A stretch of DNA of 64,000 bases from Synechococcus sp. CBW1107 (GCF_015841355.1 NZ_CP064908.1:3038001-3102000); one strand, 5' to 3'; positions 18,520 through 28,305 are shown, counted from the stretch's first letter. Notes: a model not told the origin generated them from the letters alone. Translations and numbers: made by a program.

Positions 18520-19055
18520 GTATCAGTCCGCGACTTATACCACTCCTCGGGCAGGAGACGCAGAAAACAGAGCCCTATGGCAATTAATTCCTCCTCGGCT
18601 ACATACCAATCCGTTTCGGCGCCGTAAACGATTGGCGGTACGACATCGCAATGTTTCCTAGCGGAGAGCGCACTTGCAACCCATTTGCGATCTGCCCTGT
18701 CTTTGACAAGCCCTTCATGCTCAGGTTCGAGAACTGCTATGTGCTCGCCGTTCGCGTCAAGAGATTTGATTGGCAGATGGATCACCTGATTGCGATCAAG
18801 CTTGTATTGTAGAACCTGCATGCCATATTCCTGCCCGTGCGCATTAAAGGGAAGGTTGCGGTCGTACTCGTCATAAATCAGCCCCTCTTCATCAAGGGCA
18901 ATCCAATTGTCTGACTGGTCAAACGAAGCCAGCCACTCATAGACAAGCTCTCTGAGCTCAATCTCCTCAGGCATCGCATCTGGAAACCTCCTTGACAGCT
19001 CGTTCACTGCGCTAGCAGCGATCATCACATTGGTATCAACAAGAAAAAGGTTCAT
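18516..19055 (-). CDS. PIN-like ribonuclease
   Basis: 179 residues. The N-terminus FLVDTNVMI (D7) is the classic first acidic motif of PIN domains. Later acidic positions fit the active site: DRADRKWVASAL (D119, D122) and AETDWYVAEEE (D149). PIN proteins are Mg-dependent RNases, often toxins. It overlaps the upstream ATPase stop and the downstream RNA ligase start by 4 nt each. An ATPase partner rather than a small antitoxin suggests an ATP-gated effector, as in ABC-ATPase/nuclease defence pairs. The central acidic insertion (about 50-70) is unusual for VapC-type toxins. Confidence 0.65.
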   Translation of the reverse strand: MNLFLVDTNVMIAASAVNELSRRFPDAMPEEIELRELVYEWLASFDQSDNWIALDEEGLIYDEYDRNLPFNAHGQEYGMQVLQYKLDRNQVIHLPIKSLDANGEHIAVLEPEHEGLVKDRADRKWVASALSARKHCDVVPPIVYGAETDWYVAEEELIAIGLCFLRLLPEEWYKSRTDT

Positions 19056-20356
19056 GATTGGCTCTTTGCTCTTTGCCCTTTCAATCGATGGATCGTGAGA
19101 CGGGTTTGCTCGCGTGTCTCAGCAAGTGCATCACCAAAGAAGCGCTCTGGCCAGTTGGTAACACGGCCGTAGGCATCCAGCTCGAGTCGTCGCAACTGGG
19201 CTTGCCCCTGTTCTTTCTCAACAAAATAGAGTTCACAGTCCTCCGTACTGAGCTCCTCTCTGGCCACTAAAGTCTGCATCCGGCGGAAGAGATGCTCTGA
19301 GTGTGTTTCGATCACGAACTGAATCTGACGCTCACGGCTTACCTCAGCAAAAAACTCTGCGAGCACTGACTGAGCCAAAGGATGGAGATGAATCTCAGGC
19401 TCTTCGAGAATCACAGTGGATCCAGGTGGCGCGAAAAAGGCCACGGTGAGAACTGGCAGTACTTGGGAAATACCGATCCCCACATCACGAAGGTTTGCCG
19501 CAACGGACTGGGAGTCAATGACAACTTCGTAGCGGGTTGAACGGCCCACCTGACGAACCTGAAGTTGATCGGCCAGATCCATGCGCTTGAGCCAATGCGA
19601 AACCTTTTCGATGATTCGATTCCGATCGGGCCCCTGCAGAAGGGCACTGGCGAGTAAGACATCGATCGCTTGCTTGCCATCAGGCTCGATGATGCCTGGC
19701 TGGCCCTTGTTCCAGGGATAATCACGCTGAGGCTTCTTGCGCAGGGGGCCCAAATAAACCAATCCTTCCAGTTCGCGACGGATCGCCAGGCTGATGTCTT
19801 GGACTACTGAGCCATCCTCACCCAACAACGTGACGGCCTTACTGGCAAAGGCAATCGATCGTTCAGGGGCGTAGTCGCGGCTCTTGCCACGTGTTGTTGC
19901 CTCCGAGTCCACGTAGATAGCAAAAGCCCCCTTGTCACGGCGCTGCACGCGGAAGACTCGACCATCTGATTTTTCGCTGAGCCGCAGCAGTTGATTAACA
20001 ACGGCCCCATTAGCCGTTTGCCCATAAACGGCATCGAATGCTCCGGCGGTAATCCTCTCATCAGTGCTGCTGCGTGAAAATGTGAAATGGATCTCGAACT
20101 GGCGATCTGTGGATCCTTGGGTCAGGATGCTGGAAAAATCACCAAAATTGAAAACATCATTGCGATCATCGCCACCCAGATTGAGATGAATGGTGCGGTC
20201 GGGCGACTCCACGGTCTGCTTCAGCAGCAGCAAGCTCTGAATCAGGGACGACTTCCCAGACGAGTTAGTCCCCAACAGCAATGTGATGGGCTTGAGGGCG
20301 ATCGACCCCGTATCAGCCCATGCCTTGAACTGTTTGAGGTGGAGTGAGGTCAGCAT
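19052..20356 (-). CDS. OLD/AAA_15-like ATPase (DUF3696 type)
   Basis: 434 residues, an ABC/SMC-type ATPase without long coiled coils. Walker A is LLGTNSSGKSSLIQS (29-43). The signature-like region precedes Walker B TVILEEPEIHLHP (about 310-325), and the H-loop ETHSEHLFRRMQ follows. The C-terminus matches DUF3696-type proteins. Such ATPases sense phage or DNA damage signals and license a partner nuclease (PARIS, OLD, PrrC/RloC are known analogues). Here the partner would be the PIN protein, whose ATG lies within the last 4 nt of this gene. It begins 190 bases after the DISARM-like accessory gene, on the same strand. Confidence 0.75.
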   Translation of the reverse strand: MLTSLHLKQFKAWADTGSIALKPITLLLGTNSSGKSSLIQSLLLLKQTVESPDRTIHLNLGGDDRNDVFNFGDFSSILTQGSTDRQFEIHFTFSRSSTDERITAGAFDAVYGQTANGAVVNQLLRLSEKSDGRVFRVQRRDKGAFAIYVDSEATTRGKSRDYAPERSIAFASKAVTLLGEDGSVVQDISLAIRRELEGLVYLGPLRKKPQRDYPWNKGQPGIIEPDGKQAIDVLLASALLQGPDRNRIIEKVSHWLKRMDLADQLQVRQVGRSTRYEVVIDSQSVAANLRDVGIGISQVLPVLTVAFFAPPGSTVILEEPEIHLHPLAQSVLAEFFAEVSRERQIQFVIETHSEHLFRRMQTLVAREELSTEDCELYFVEKEQGQAQLRRLELDAYGRVTNWPERFFGDALAETREQTRLTIHRLKGQRAKSQS

Positions 20357-20387
20357 GGTCTGATTTTAATCCGCGTCAGGCCACAAC

Positions 20388-20460
20388 ACCCAAACAACCG
20401 ATCCCAGGCCTCAAGCCGCAGGGTGCGGTAGTCACCGAACTGGCGGAATTCGGTTATCCG
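20388..20460. repeat. imperfect direct repeat (partner at about 21476-21545)
   Basis: Bases around 20389-20452 (CCCAAACAACCGATCCCA ... GGTGCGGTAGTC ... CCGAACTGGCGGA) recur at 21476-21540 with few changes. On the minus strand both encode the tail QFG[ED]YRT..LEAWDRLFG. The right copy is the true C-terminus of the 126-residue gene (21467-21847); the left copy is a detached remnant. The repeats bracket gene 20547-21470, so that gene may have been inserted by duplication. Confidence 0.6.
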
Positions 20461-20546
20461 GCGCAGGCGCAAGCTGCCGATTGGGAAGATTCCAATTACT
20501 CGAGCGTTTCCGGTGTAAGCAGGAAGGGAGACGAGGGGCATGACGA

Positions 20547-21470
20547 TCAGCGCTTCAAACCAGGCGATCCACCCTGAAGCGCCACATCCATCATGTCCCT
20601 GGGAGCTTGACGCGCTTCATAGCCATGCCGTCGAAGCCAGCTCAGGCGCCGGAGTTCCCTGCGCTGACGCGTAAGCATCTGCTTGCGTTTCTTTGCATCA
20701 TTGGCCGGTTGCCTGGACGATTGGCGTCGCCATGCTGTTGTTGAAGGTTGGCCGTCGCTTGGTCTGATCACCAAAACTTCGTGACGAGCAGCCTCTGCGG
20801 CAGCTGAGCGGGGCTGCCCTGTGTCCTGATTGGGATGCGAACTCCGGCGAGAACGGCTTTGCATCTGCTGAGATAAAAGCGGTTTGGGTCGAGAAGGGGG
20901 CACAGTGGTTCCTTGTCTTGGCTTAAGCACTTTTCCTGTCGCGATGATGAGATCGAGGATCTCAGCAACAGGAATTTGCGAATCAGTGATGTTCAGCTTG
21001 GTCCCAATTGGGCTAAGCTTTTTTAGCAACTGCTGATAGGCGGTTTCAGCCGAACATTCTCGCCATCCATCGACCTTCTTCGCTCCTATTCTCCCCCAGG
21101 CAAGGTAACGACGGGCATCTTTTCTCCACTCAACAACAACCCGGGAAGACCTAGCAGAGCCATCAAGGCCACCAGGTAAAGATGGCCGGGGAGCTCTTCC
21201 GACCTCCACTCTGACGGGGGTATTTTGCCTTGATCGTTCAGGCTTGGCCTTCTTTTTCTTCTTTTTCGTTGCTGTCTGCTTCTGAGCATCTATGTTTGTG
21301 AGCTGGCTGGCTTTGCTGGTTGAAGATTGAGCCGTGGGGGTTTGCTTTGTCTTTTTCCGTTTGCGTTGGCTGCGGATGAGATCTCGCAATGGCCCAACTT
21401 CTCCCAGCTTCGGCTGAGGGGGTTTTGGTCTTGGCCCCTTGGGCAGTGGGCGCCCGTATCGGATGCTCAT
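20547..21470 (-). CDS. basic, low-complexity accessory protein of DISARM-like operon
   Basis: 307 residues from ATG 21470, which overlaps the upstream stop by 4 nt. The protein is extremely Lys/Arg/Ser/Gln-rich with a poly-Lys run (about 70-77). One more ordered part (about 105-190) contains VVEWRKDARRYLAWGRIG and TAYQQLLKKLSPIG. It probably binds nucleic acid. I do not recognise a family. Its place within the operon suggests an accessory role, and the flanking direct repeats suggest a later addition. Confidence 0.5.
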   Translation of the reverse strand: MSIRYGRPLPKGPRPKPPQPKLGEVGPLRDLIRSQRKRKKTKQTPTAQSSTSKASQLTNIDAQKQTATKKKKKKAKPERSRQNTPVRVEVGRAPRPSLPGGLDGSARSSRVVVEWRKDARRYLAWGRIGAKKVDGWRECSAETAYQQLLKKLSPIGTKLNITDSQIPVAEILDLIIATGKVLKPRQGTTVPPSRPKPLLSQQMQSRSRRSSHPNQDTGQPRSAAAEAARHEVLVIRPSDGQPSTTAWRRQSSRQPANDAKKRKQMLTRQRRELRRLSWLRRHGYEARQAPRDMMDVALQGGSPGLKR

Positions 21471-21847
21471 GGGGCCCCAAACAACCGATCCCACGCCTCC
21501 AGCACCAGCCGCTGGGTGCGGTACTCGCCGAACTGGCGGAGATCGTTGGTCTTGAGCACGCGGAAGGTTTCGCTGGGGTAATCGGGGCCCATCACATCGG
21601 ATGGATCGAGGATATAGCGCAGCTCATCACGACTGAGGCCGTAGAGGTGGGCGTAGAAGGCATCGAGTTCAGCCCGCAGCAGGGATCGGCGTTCGGGATC
21701 GAAGATGAAGAGTGGGCCGTCGTAGCCGAGGTCTTCGGCCCAGGGATTCAGGCCGTGGGCAGTGAATTGAATAACGTAAGGCTGAATAGTCCAATAAGCG
21801 ATTTGCTTATCAACAAATGGTTGGGGCGAGAATGCTGGTATGTTCAT
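21467..21847 (-). CDS. small accessory protein following the methylase
   Basis: 126 residues from ATG 21847, overlapping the methylase stop by 4 nt. Features are SPQPFVDKQIAYWTIQP, a FIFDPERRSLLRAELDAFYAHLYGLSRDELRYIL stretch typical of the C-terminal region of Eco57I/PglX-like methylases, and the end LRQFGEYRT..LEAWDRLF. It looks like a C-terminal methylase segment encoded separately, so it probably works with the methylase, perhaps in target recognition. Confidence 0.6.
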   Translation of the reverse strand: MNIPAFSPQPFVDKQIAYWTIQPYVIQFTAHGLNPWAEDLGYDGPLFIFDPERRSLLRAELDAFYAHLYGLSRDELRYILDPSDVMGPDYPSETFRVLKTNDLRQFGEYRTQRLVLEAWDRLFGAP

Positions 21848-24800
21848 TGAAGGATCTCGGCAAGCATTGCGTCGTTGAATTGATAAGCGGCAAGTGCCTT
21901 GGCTTGTATTTCCATTTCTAGTTCATTTGCCGATTCTTCCATGCCTTTTGATTTGGCATCTATTACCTGTCTGACCAGCTCAGCCAATGTTTCAACTTGC
22001 TGGCTGCTTAGCTGCGGGATAGGAAGCTTCATAAGGTGCGTAATCTTGGTTTCAATGAATGCCTGCCCTATCCGAGGTGCGGCAATTCGCCGAATAAAGT
22101 ACTGGGCGAATGGTGAGATAATAAATGGGAGCGTTCCGAGGAGCAGAGTGTCTTCGCCGACCGAGCCTGATCTGATTAGCTTAATCGAAAAGAAGTTATT
22201 GGACGCGTAAGAACAGTTATCATAGAAAGCTTTAAACGGATTACCCGTGCGAGTGACGTAGATCTTTGCCCCGGCAAAAATGGCTTCATCCCTTAATGAA
22301 GCGTACAGTCCTTCTGATTTATCAATAATCTCTTTTCGATAATCAACCCACCACCCAGCCCTTTGTGAGCAGTAGTTGTTGATCTTGTCACCGCCACCGG
22401 CTCCATAGAATAGAGGCTTGCAGTGATCATTCACGCATGCTTCATGGAAAAGGAGATCTCTGCAGTTACCGGTATGGATCCCTTCGTTGCAACTAAAGCG
22501 GTCCGATAGCGTTGAAAGAGACGATACGTGAATCGCGATTTGCTGAGCACTATCAGTCATCGATATGTTATAGATAAAATCAAATTCCTTCTTGATAAAG
22601 AAGCTTTTTTGAAGCTGCCTCTCGGTCACGACAAAGCTGCCATCGGGGCCTATCTGTGAAACATTGACATCGGCAGAAAGACTTGGACTCCCTGACCATG
22701 CGAGAATGCAAAAATCGTGGTCGACTTCAGGAAACAGCCTGAGCTTGCTTGGGGCTCCCGAGTTCTGAAACCAAAGAATGCGAGAAACTAGCGTAGAAAG
22801 ACCACTTCTGAGTTGCGAGTAGTCCTTGAATAAAATGCTGTCCGGCACCACCATTCCGCATCGGCCGCTAATCTTTTGAAGGCCCAGGGTCAGGCCACAG
22901 AAGTATGCAAATGCATTTGGGGTCGAGGAGTCTACAAATGACTGAAGCGATTTCAGATAGTTTTTTGTTCTGAAATCAAGTTCTGATCCCCACGGTGGAT
23001 TTCCCAGCACACAATCAAAGCCCCCTCTCTCCATCACCTCGCCAAAGCGCAGGTGCCAATGGAAGAAGCGGAAGTCTCTGGTGGCCTGTTCCACCGCCAG
23101 CTCCAAATCACCCTGGATCTCCTGGCCGCTCTGTAGCAGCAGCAGATGCTGAGTGGTGGGCACCTTGGCTCGGCTGTCTTTGGTCTTGGGCAGGAAGAAG
23201 GCCGCGGTGTAGAGATCGGCGGCGAGGGCCTGGGGATCGCTGGATCTCTCCTGCTCCCAGGCTTCATAGGCCGCCTGTTTGGCTGATCCTTCCGCGAGGG
23301 TTGTTTCGGGCATCGCCTCGATCTCCTTGAGCCGTTGCTGGCTGCGGCTGATCGTTGGGCTGCTCTGGAGATTGAGTGTGCCCTGCAGGGTGCCCTTCTG
23401 GCCTGCCTTGCGGAAGCTGGCGTTCTCCCTCTTCAGGCTGGTGCAGGTGGGCTTGTCGTCGCCGGTGAGCGGTTTGTAGGCCTCATCGGGGATCCCCTGC
23501 TCCAGCACCTTCGGGTCGAACACCCCCACCAGCGAATCACCGCACTGAATGTGGGCATCGAGGAAGCTGAGCGGCTTGCCGGGATCCACCGCTTCGATCC
23601 AGAGGGCCACCTTGCACAGTTCCACCGCCATCGGGTTCTTGTCGACCCCGTAGATGCAGTGGGCCACCACCTCGCGCAGGCATTCCTGGCGCAGCTCCTC
23701 GCTGGGTTCCTCATCACCGGCGCGGATGCGGGCCAGCTCCAGGGCCAGGCGCCGGGCCGCCGCCAGCAGGAAGTGGCCGCTGCCGCAGGCCGGATCGAGC
23801 ACCCGAATCTCCAGCAGCGCTGCCTCTTTCTCCTGCTCCGTGGTGGCCTTGCTGAGCCGATCGGCAATCACAGGCAGCAAGGCCGACACGATCAACAGCT
23901 GCACCAGCTGATCCGGCGTGTAGTAGCTGCCGGTGGTCTTGCGGTCGCTGCCGGCGCCGCCGCCGTAGCTCAGCTGCCAGCTGCCGCCAGCGCGCTCCAG
24001 CTGGGGATGGAGCTCCAGCAGCCCCTCATACACACTGCCCAGCTCCTCGGTGTTGAGGTCGCGGTAGTTGACGCGGGTGAGCGTGTCGCCAGCCTGGAAC
24101 CAGCCGATCGCTCGGATCGCCCGCAGCAGGAAGCGGTTGGCCAGTTCGCACGGCTCCAGTGCCTGGCATTGCGGCTCGGCGAACAGGCCCCCTAGGCCGG
24201 GCAGGCCCAGCGGTGAGCTGCTCTGGCGCAGCTGGAGGAACACCAGCTTCTGTGTCTGCCACAGATCGCCGTAAGGCCCCTCCGAGGCGCTGCGGCGGAT
24301 CGCCAGCTCCCGCAGCCGCCCCACGCTGTAGCCCTCGCGGTAGATGCGGCGGCGCGGATCCTCCTGGCCCAGGGTTCGGGGGAACAGCAGATCGCGGTCT
24401 TCCGCGGTGAACAGAAACAGGAAGCGATACACCAACCGCAGCAGCTGGCGGTGCAGCTCCTGGCCACTGAGGGCGCCACTGGCCAGCTGGGAGCGCAGGG
24501 CCTCGTTCTCGGGATGCTGCAGCAGGCCATTGCCCAGGGCTTCGAGGGCCTGCTGCACGCCGTTGCGCAGCTGCCCCAGCACCCGCTCACCCGCCTCCTG
24601 CGCCTGCTCCTTCCAGGCATCGAGCACGCAGCTGCCCGTCTGCGGATGGCGAAAGCGGCTGGCGTGCAGCAGCAGCCAGAGCACCGCGAATTCATCAAAC
24701 AGCTCGCCTTCCACCAGCAGCTCCAGATCCACCGCCAGGTAGGCCGGCTTCACCAGCGAGGGGTTGTCGTGCAGCAGCCGCAGCCGATCGCCTGTGAGCA

Positions 24801-25302
24801 GAAGCCCCCAGTTGGCGTTGTCGTCGGCATTGAGGCATTCCTGCAGGCAGCTGTGGGGGGAGCGCCGGCGCCCTTCCTGACCGAACTGGCTGCTGCCCTT
24901 GTCGAGCTGATCGGCCGCGATGCCCCGCACGATCAGGGGCACGGCGCCCTCAAACGCCCGTTGGGTGATCGGGAAGTGGGCGTCGCCGTGTTGCCAGCCA
25001 ATGCAGGGCTGCAGGTCCGGCCAGCCCAGCACCTCGCGCAGGATGCGCACGGAGGTATGCAGGCCGCTAGCGCCTTGTGCCGCCCGCTCCCGCAGATCTC
25101 GGTATTCCTCCCAGATTTCCTTGAGCCGCACCCAGGCCGTGTCGATCCGTTCCCGCAGCCGCTCGCCTTTGGCCAGTCCGTAGTCGGCCTCCTTCTGCAG
25201 GGTGGCCTGCAGGCGGGCCACCTGCTCCAGCAGCGACCCCGGCAGCAGGCTGCCCTTGAGCTCGATCGCCTGGAAGCTGACGGTGGCGGTGGTGCGGGCC
25301 AT
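21844..25302 (-). CDS. drmMI: Eco57I/PglX-like N6-adenine DNA methyltransferase (DrmMI-like)
   Basis: 1,152 residues. SAM-binding motif I is VLDPACGSGHFLLAAARRL (about residue 500). Catalytic motif IV is FDCVLGNPPWGSEL (about 765), the N-P-P-W/Y signature of N6-adenine methylases. The long N-terminal helical part and a TaqI-like C-terminal recognition region match the large single-chain methylases of BREX (PglX) and class 1 DISARM (DrmMI). It would mark host DNA so that the system spares it. It starts 3 bases after the SNF2-like gene stop. The last 450 residues are somewhat AT-richer than the rest, which fits a swapped recognition domain. Confidence 0.75.
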   Translation of the reverse strand: MARTTATVSFQAIELKGSLLPGSLLEQVARLQATLQKEADYGLAKGERLRERIDTAWVRLKEIWEEYRDLRERAAQGASGLHTSVRILREVLGWPDLQPCIGWQHGDAHFPITQRAFEGAVPLIVRGIAADQLDKGSSQFGQEGRRRSPHSCLQECLNADDNANWGLLLTGDRLRLLHDNPSLVKPAYLAVDLELLVEGELFDEFAVLWLLLHASRFRHPQTGSCVLDAWKEQAQEAGERVLGQLRNGVQQALEALGNGLLQHPENEALRSQLASGALSGQELHRQLLRLVYRFLFLFTAEDRDLLFPRTLGQEDPRRRIYREGYSVGRLRELAIRRSASEGPYGDLWQTQKLVFLQLRQSSSPLGLPGLGGLFAEPQCQALEPCELANRFLLRAIRAIGWFQAGDTLTRVNYRDLNTEELGSVYEGLLELHPQLERAGGSWQLSYGGGAGSDRKTTGSYYTPDQLVQLLIVSALLPVIADRLSKATTEQEKEAALLEIRVLDPACGSGHFLLAAARRLALELARIRAGDEEPSEELRQECLREVVAHCIYGVDKNPMAVELCKVALWIEAVDPGKPLSFLDAHIQCGDSLVGVFDPKVLEQGIPDEAYKPLTGDDKPTCTSLKRENASFRKAGQKGTLQGTLNLQSSPTISRSQQRLKEIEAMPETTLAEGSAKQAAYEAWEQERSSDPQALAADLYTAAFFLPKTKDSRAKVPTTQHLLLLQSGQEIQGDLELAVEQATRDFRFFHWHLRFGEVMERGGFDCVLGNPPWGSELDFRTKNYLKSLQSFVDSSTPNAFAYFCGLTLGLQKISGRCGMVVPDSILFKDYSQLRSGLSTLVSRILWFQNSGAPSKLRLFPEVDHDFCILAWSGSPSLSADVNVSQIGPDGSFVVTERQLQKSFFIKKEFDFIYNISMTDSAQQIAIHVSSLSTLSDRFSCNEGIHTGNCRDLLFHEACVNDHCKPLFYGAGGGDKINNYCSQRAGWWVDYRKEIIDKSEGLYASLRDEAIFAGAKIYVTRTGNPFKAFYDNCSYASNNFFSIKLIRSGSVGEDTLLLGTLPFIISPFAQYFIRRIAAPRIGQAFIETKITHLMKLPIPQLSSQQVETLAELVRQVIDAKSKGMEESANELEMEIQAKALAAYQFNDAMLAEILQ

Positions 25303-25305
25303 GGC

Positions 25306-28305
25306 TCAAAGGGTGGGGGCAGGGAGGAGAACAATCAGGCCGATCACGTCTACCGGCAGGCTCGGCTCACAGCGGAAGCGCATCCGCAGCGACTCACCCG
25401 AGCGCAGCGAGGCCTCCCGCACCCGCCGGTGGTCTTCCTCCGCCAGATCGGCACGCCGCTCGGCCAAGGCTGCCAGCGCGGGCTGCTGCCCATCCAGTTC
25501 GGAGATCGCCTCCTGGAGCCACTGCTGGCGCTGTCCCGGATCCACGTTGCCGCTGGCAGGCGCCTCCAGCAGGTCCAGCGCTGCGGCCCCATCCAGGGGT
25601 TCCAGGCCATCAGCGCTCACCCTGACGGTGAGGCATTCCTCCACCAGCAGATCGGGCAGGGCCTCGTACTGATTGCCCGTCCAGCGCGACTGGTGAAGCT
25701 GGTGCCGCAGCCGCAGGACCAGCACCTGGGTGCGCTTGGTCACGGCCTTGGTGCGGATCACGGAGGCGCGAGCCGCCAGCTCAGGCTCCAGGCCGCTGAG
25801 GGCCCGCTCGGCCACGAAATCCGCCAGCTCCACCACCAGGGGATGGGAGCGGCTGAGCAGCTGGCAGCCCTGCTGCTGGCTGCCGTCACGGGCCGGTGGG
25901 CGGAAACTCAGCCGCAGCTTGCCGCCGAGGTCGTGGCTGCGGAGGCGCTCGTTCAGGGCCTGGCGGTTGTCCTCCAGGCGGGTGAGATCGAGCTCCCAGC
26001 TGCCGCTGGCGCCCCCCAGCGGCCCGATGGGGAGTTTGAGGCGACTGCAGGCGTTGAGCACCAGGCGTTCGACCGCATCGGCGCTGCCGAGGGATTCGCG
26101 GGTGCGGTCCCATTCCCGCAGCGCTTCTTCTGGCTTGAGGCTGCGCTGGGCAAAGATCGTGCGGGTGGCTTTTGCGTTCTCCTTGGCGCTTTGCCATTCG
26201 GCGTCAAGCACGGCATCCAGGTTTGAACCGGAACCGCTGAAGCCAGGCAAGCCGAGGTTGAGGAACCCCTGAATTGCCTTGGCGGCCTTGCTAAAAATCC
26301 CGCCGAGAACCGCCTGAGTGATCGTGTTGGCATTACCTGGGATCGGCACGCTCACCCCCAGCTCCTTGCGGATCGTCTTTTCCTTCTCGAGGATCACCGT
26401 CCGCACCCGTTCATCCACCGGGTTGGAGTCGCCGCCGTGCAGCATCAATGCCCGCACCGCGCTGCGGGCCTGACCGAAGCGATCCACCCGCCCCTCCCGC
26501 TGTTCATGGCGGGTGGGGTTCCAGCAAAGGTCGTAGTGGATCACCGCATCGAAGATGTGCTGCAGGTCGATGCCTTCTGAGAGGCAGTCGGTGGCCACCA
26601 GCACCGGCACCTTGCCGTTGGCGAGTTCGTTCTGCAGCTCGCGGATGCGCTCCACCCGCTCCTCCGGCGGCAGATCCCCGGTGACCGCCATCACCACGTG
26701 AGCGCGCTTGGGCAATTCCTGCTCCAGCTGCTCTGCCAGGTAGTGGGCGGTGGGCCGGAAACGGCAGAAGATCACCGGCCGGAAGCCTTCCGCCAGCAGC
26801 GCCTTGAGCTCTTTCAGCAGCTGCTTGAGCTTGGGATCGTGGGCCTTGCCGCGTAGGCGATCCGAGCGCTCGATCAGGTCCCTCAGCAGCTCGGCATCTA
26901 CTACGTCAGCAAGATCGGCCCCTGGGGCGGCTTCTTCTGCGCTGAACTCCTCTTCGGCGCCATCGAGAACGGCGAGCGTGGCCATCGCTTCCAGGTCATC
27001 GGCCAGCTCGTCTTCGCTGGGGGCTGATGCTGGATCAGCGCCGTTCTGGAGATTGAACAGCTTGGTGCGCAGGGATGCGGAGGCTGCGGCGGGGCTGCTG
27101 CTCACGCAGCGCAGCAACGCCAGGGCCGCCCACCAGCTCATGCGCTGGCGCAACTTGCTTTCGCCAACGCTCCGCTCCACGAGTTCACGGGCATAGGCCA
27201 GCACGTCATCGAACAGCTTTCCCCAATCGCCGCTGAGGGTGTACGTGGCTTCACGGGTTTCACGATCGGGGAAATCGGCGCCCTCGGTGCCCCACTCCTC
27301 CTTGAGATCAAGGCGGCGGCGCTGCACGAAATAGTTGCCCAGCTCATCGCGCAGATCCTTGCGGCGCTGCCCTTCGGGCATCTCGCTGAGACCTTCAAAC
27401 TTCGGGTCGAGCAGGCCGAGCAGGTTGTCGAATGCCTCCTGGTCTCCGCTGTGTGGTGTGGCGGTGAGCAGCACCAGGTGGCGTTGCGGATCGGCCGCCA
27501 GACCCCGCAGCAGCTCATAGCGCTGCTGGCGCCCTCCACCCTTGCGGGCCGCGCAGGTGTGGGCCTCATCGACGATCACGAACTCGCCGCAGCTGCGCAG
27601 GAAGCCCTCGCGGTTGCGGTCGCTCTTGATCCAGTCGAGGCTCACCACCGTGAACGGAACCACGTCAAAGATCGACTTCCCGGCCGGCAGTCCCCGCTCC
27701 AGCTTCTGAGCCGTACCGGGTCGCACCACCTCGGCAGCGAGGTTGAACTGGCGGATCATGTCGCTCTTCCACTTCTCGCAGAGATGCGGCGGGCAGATCA
27801 CGGTGACCTTGCGAATCTCGCCGCGATCGAGCAGTTCCCGGGCGATCAGCAGCGCCTCCACCGTCTTGCCGAGGCCCACCTCGTCGGCGATCAGCACCCG
27901 GCTCACCTCCTGCTTGAGCGCCATCAACAGCGGCACCAGCTGGTACGGCCTGGGCTCCAGGGCCACGTTGCCGAGGCAGCGGAATGGCCCCGCACCGGCG
28001 CGGAGCTTGAGCAGCAGGGCATCGCGCAGCAGCAGCGCCGAGCTCTGGGAGCCGCTCAAGGCCGGATCCGGCAGGGCAAAGCTGGCCGGCTTCACCTGCT
28101 CGCCCTCCAGCGGCCAGAACAGGGTGGCGATCGTCTGATCACCGCCGCCCAGGGGCCGCAGCCGCAGCACCTGGTCCTGCTTTTCCATGCGGCTCTGGGG
28201 CAACGTCACCCACTCCCGTCCCCGCACCTTCACGATCGAGCCGGGGCTGGGGATGTCAGGCAGCTCTGTGGCCTGGGGGGCCGTCGGGGGTGTTGTGGAG
28301 GTCAT
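25306..28305 (-). CDS. drmD: SNF2-like superfamily II helicase (DrmD-like)
   Basis: 999 residues. Motif I is LIADEVGLGKTVEALL (about 140). Motif II is VIVDEAHTCAARKGG (about 248) and motif III is LTATPHSGDQEAF. The C-terminal helicase lobe has LVATDCLSEGIDLQ and QREGRVDRFGQ (about 605). The arrangement fits SNF2-related translocases such as DrmD of class 1 DISARM or HepA/RapA relatives. It overlaps the upstream giant helicase gene by 4 nt (ATGA) and precedes the methylase, the order expected of a DISARM-like operon. It would translocate on dsDNA to detect or remodel unmodified DNA. Confidence 0.75.
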   Translation of the reverse strand: MTSTTPPTAPQATELPDIPSPGSIVKVRGREWVTLPQSRMEKQDQVLRLRPLGGGDQTIATLFWPLEGEQVKPASFALPDPALSGSQSSALLLRDALLLKLRAGAGPFRCLGNVALEPRPYQLVPLLMALKQEVSRVLIADEVGLGKTVEALLIARELLDRGEIRKVTVICPPHLCEKWKSDMIRQFNLAAEVVRPGTAQKLERGLPAGKSIFDVVPFTVVSLDWIKSDRNREGFLRSCGEFVIVDEAHTCAARKGGGRQQRYELLRGLAADPQRHLVLLTATPHSGDQEAFDNLLGLLDPKFEGLSEMPEGQRRKDLRDELGNYFVQRRRLDLKEEWGTEGADFPDRETREATYTLSGDWGKLFDDVLAYARELVERSVGESKLRQRMSWWAALALLRCVSSSPAAASASLRTKLFNLQNGADPASAPSEDELADDLEAMATLAVLDGAEEEFSAEEAAPGADLADVVDAELLRDLIERSDRLRGKAHDPKLKQLLKELKALLAEGFRPVIFCRFRPTAHYLAEQLEQELPKRAHVVMAVTGDLPPEERVERIRELQNELANGKVPVLVATDCLSEGIDLQHIFDAVIHYDLCWNPTRHEQREGRVDRFGQARSAVRALMLHGGDSNPVDERVRTVILEKEKTIRKELGVSVPIPGNANTITQAVLGGIFSKAAKAIQGFLNLGLPGFSGSGSNLDAVLDAEWQSAKENAKATRTIFAQRSLKPEEALREWDRTRESLGSADAVERLVLNACSRLKLPIGPLGGASGSWELDLTRLEDNRQALNERLRSHDLGGKLRLSFRPPARDGSQQQGCQLLSRSHPLVVELADFVAERALSGLEPELAARASVIRTKAVTKRTQVLVLRLRHQLHQSRWTGNQYEALPDLLVEECLTVRVSADGLEPLDGAAALDLLEAPASGNVDPGQRQQWLQEAISELDGQQPALAALAERRADLAEEDHRRVREASLRSGESLRMRFRCEPSLPVDVIGLIVLLPAPTL

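Noticed and set aside
24451-26226. 591-residue plus-strand frame
   Set aside because: Opposite-strand shadow of the methylase and SNF2-like helicase genes; low-complexity Gln/Gly/Ala product.
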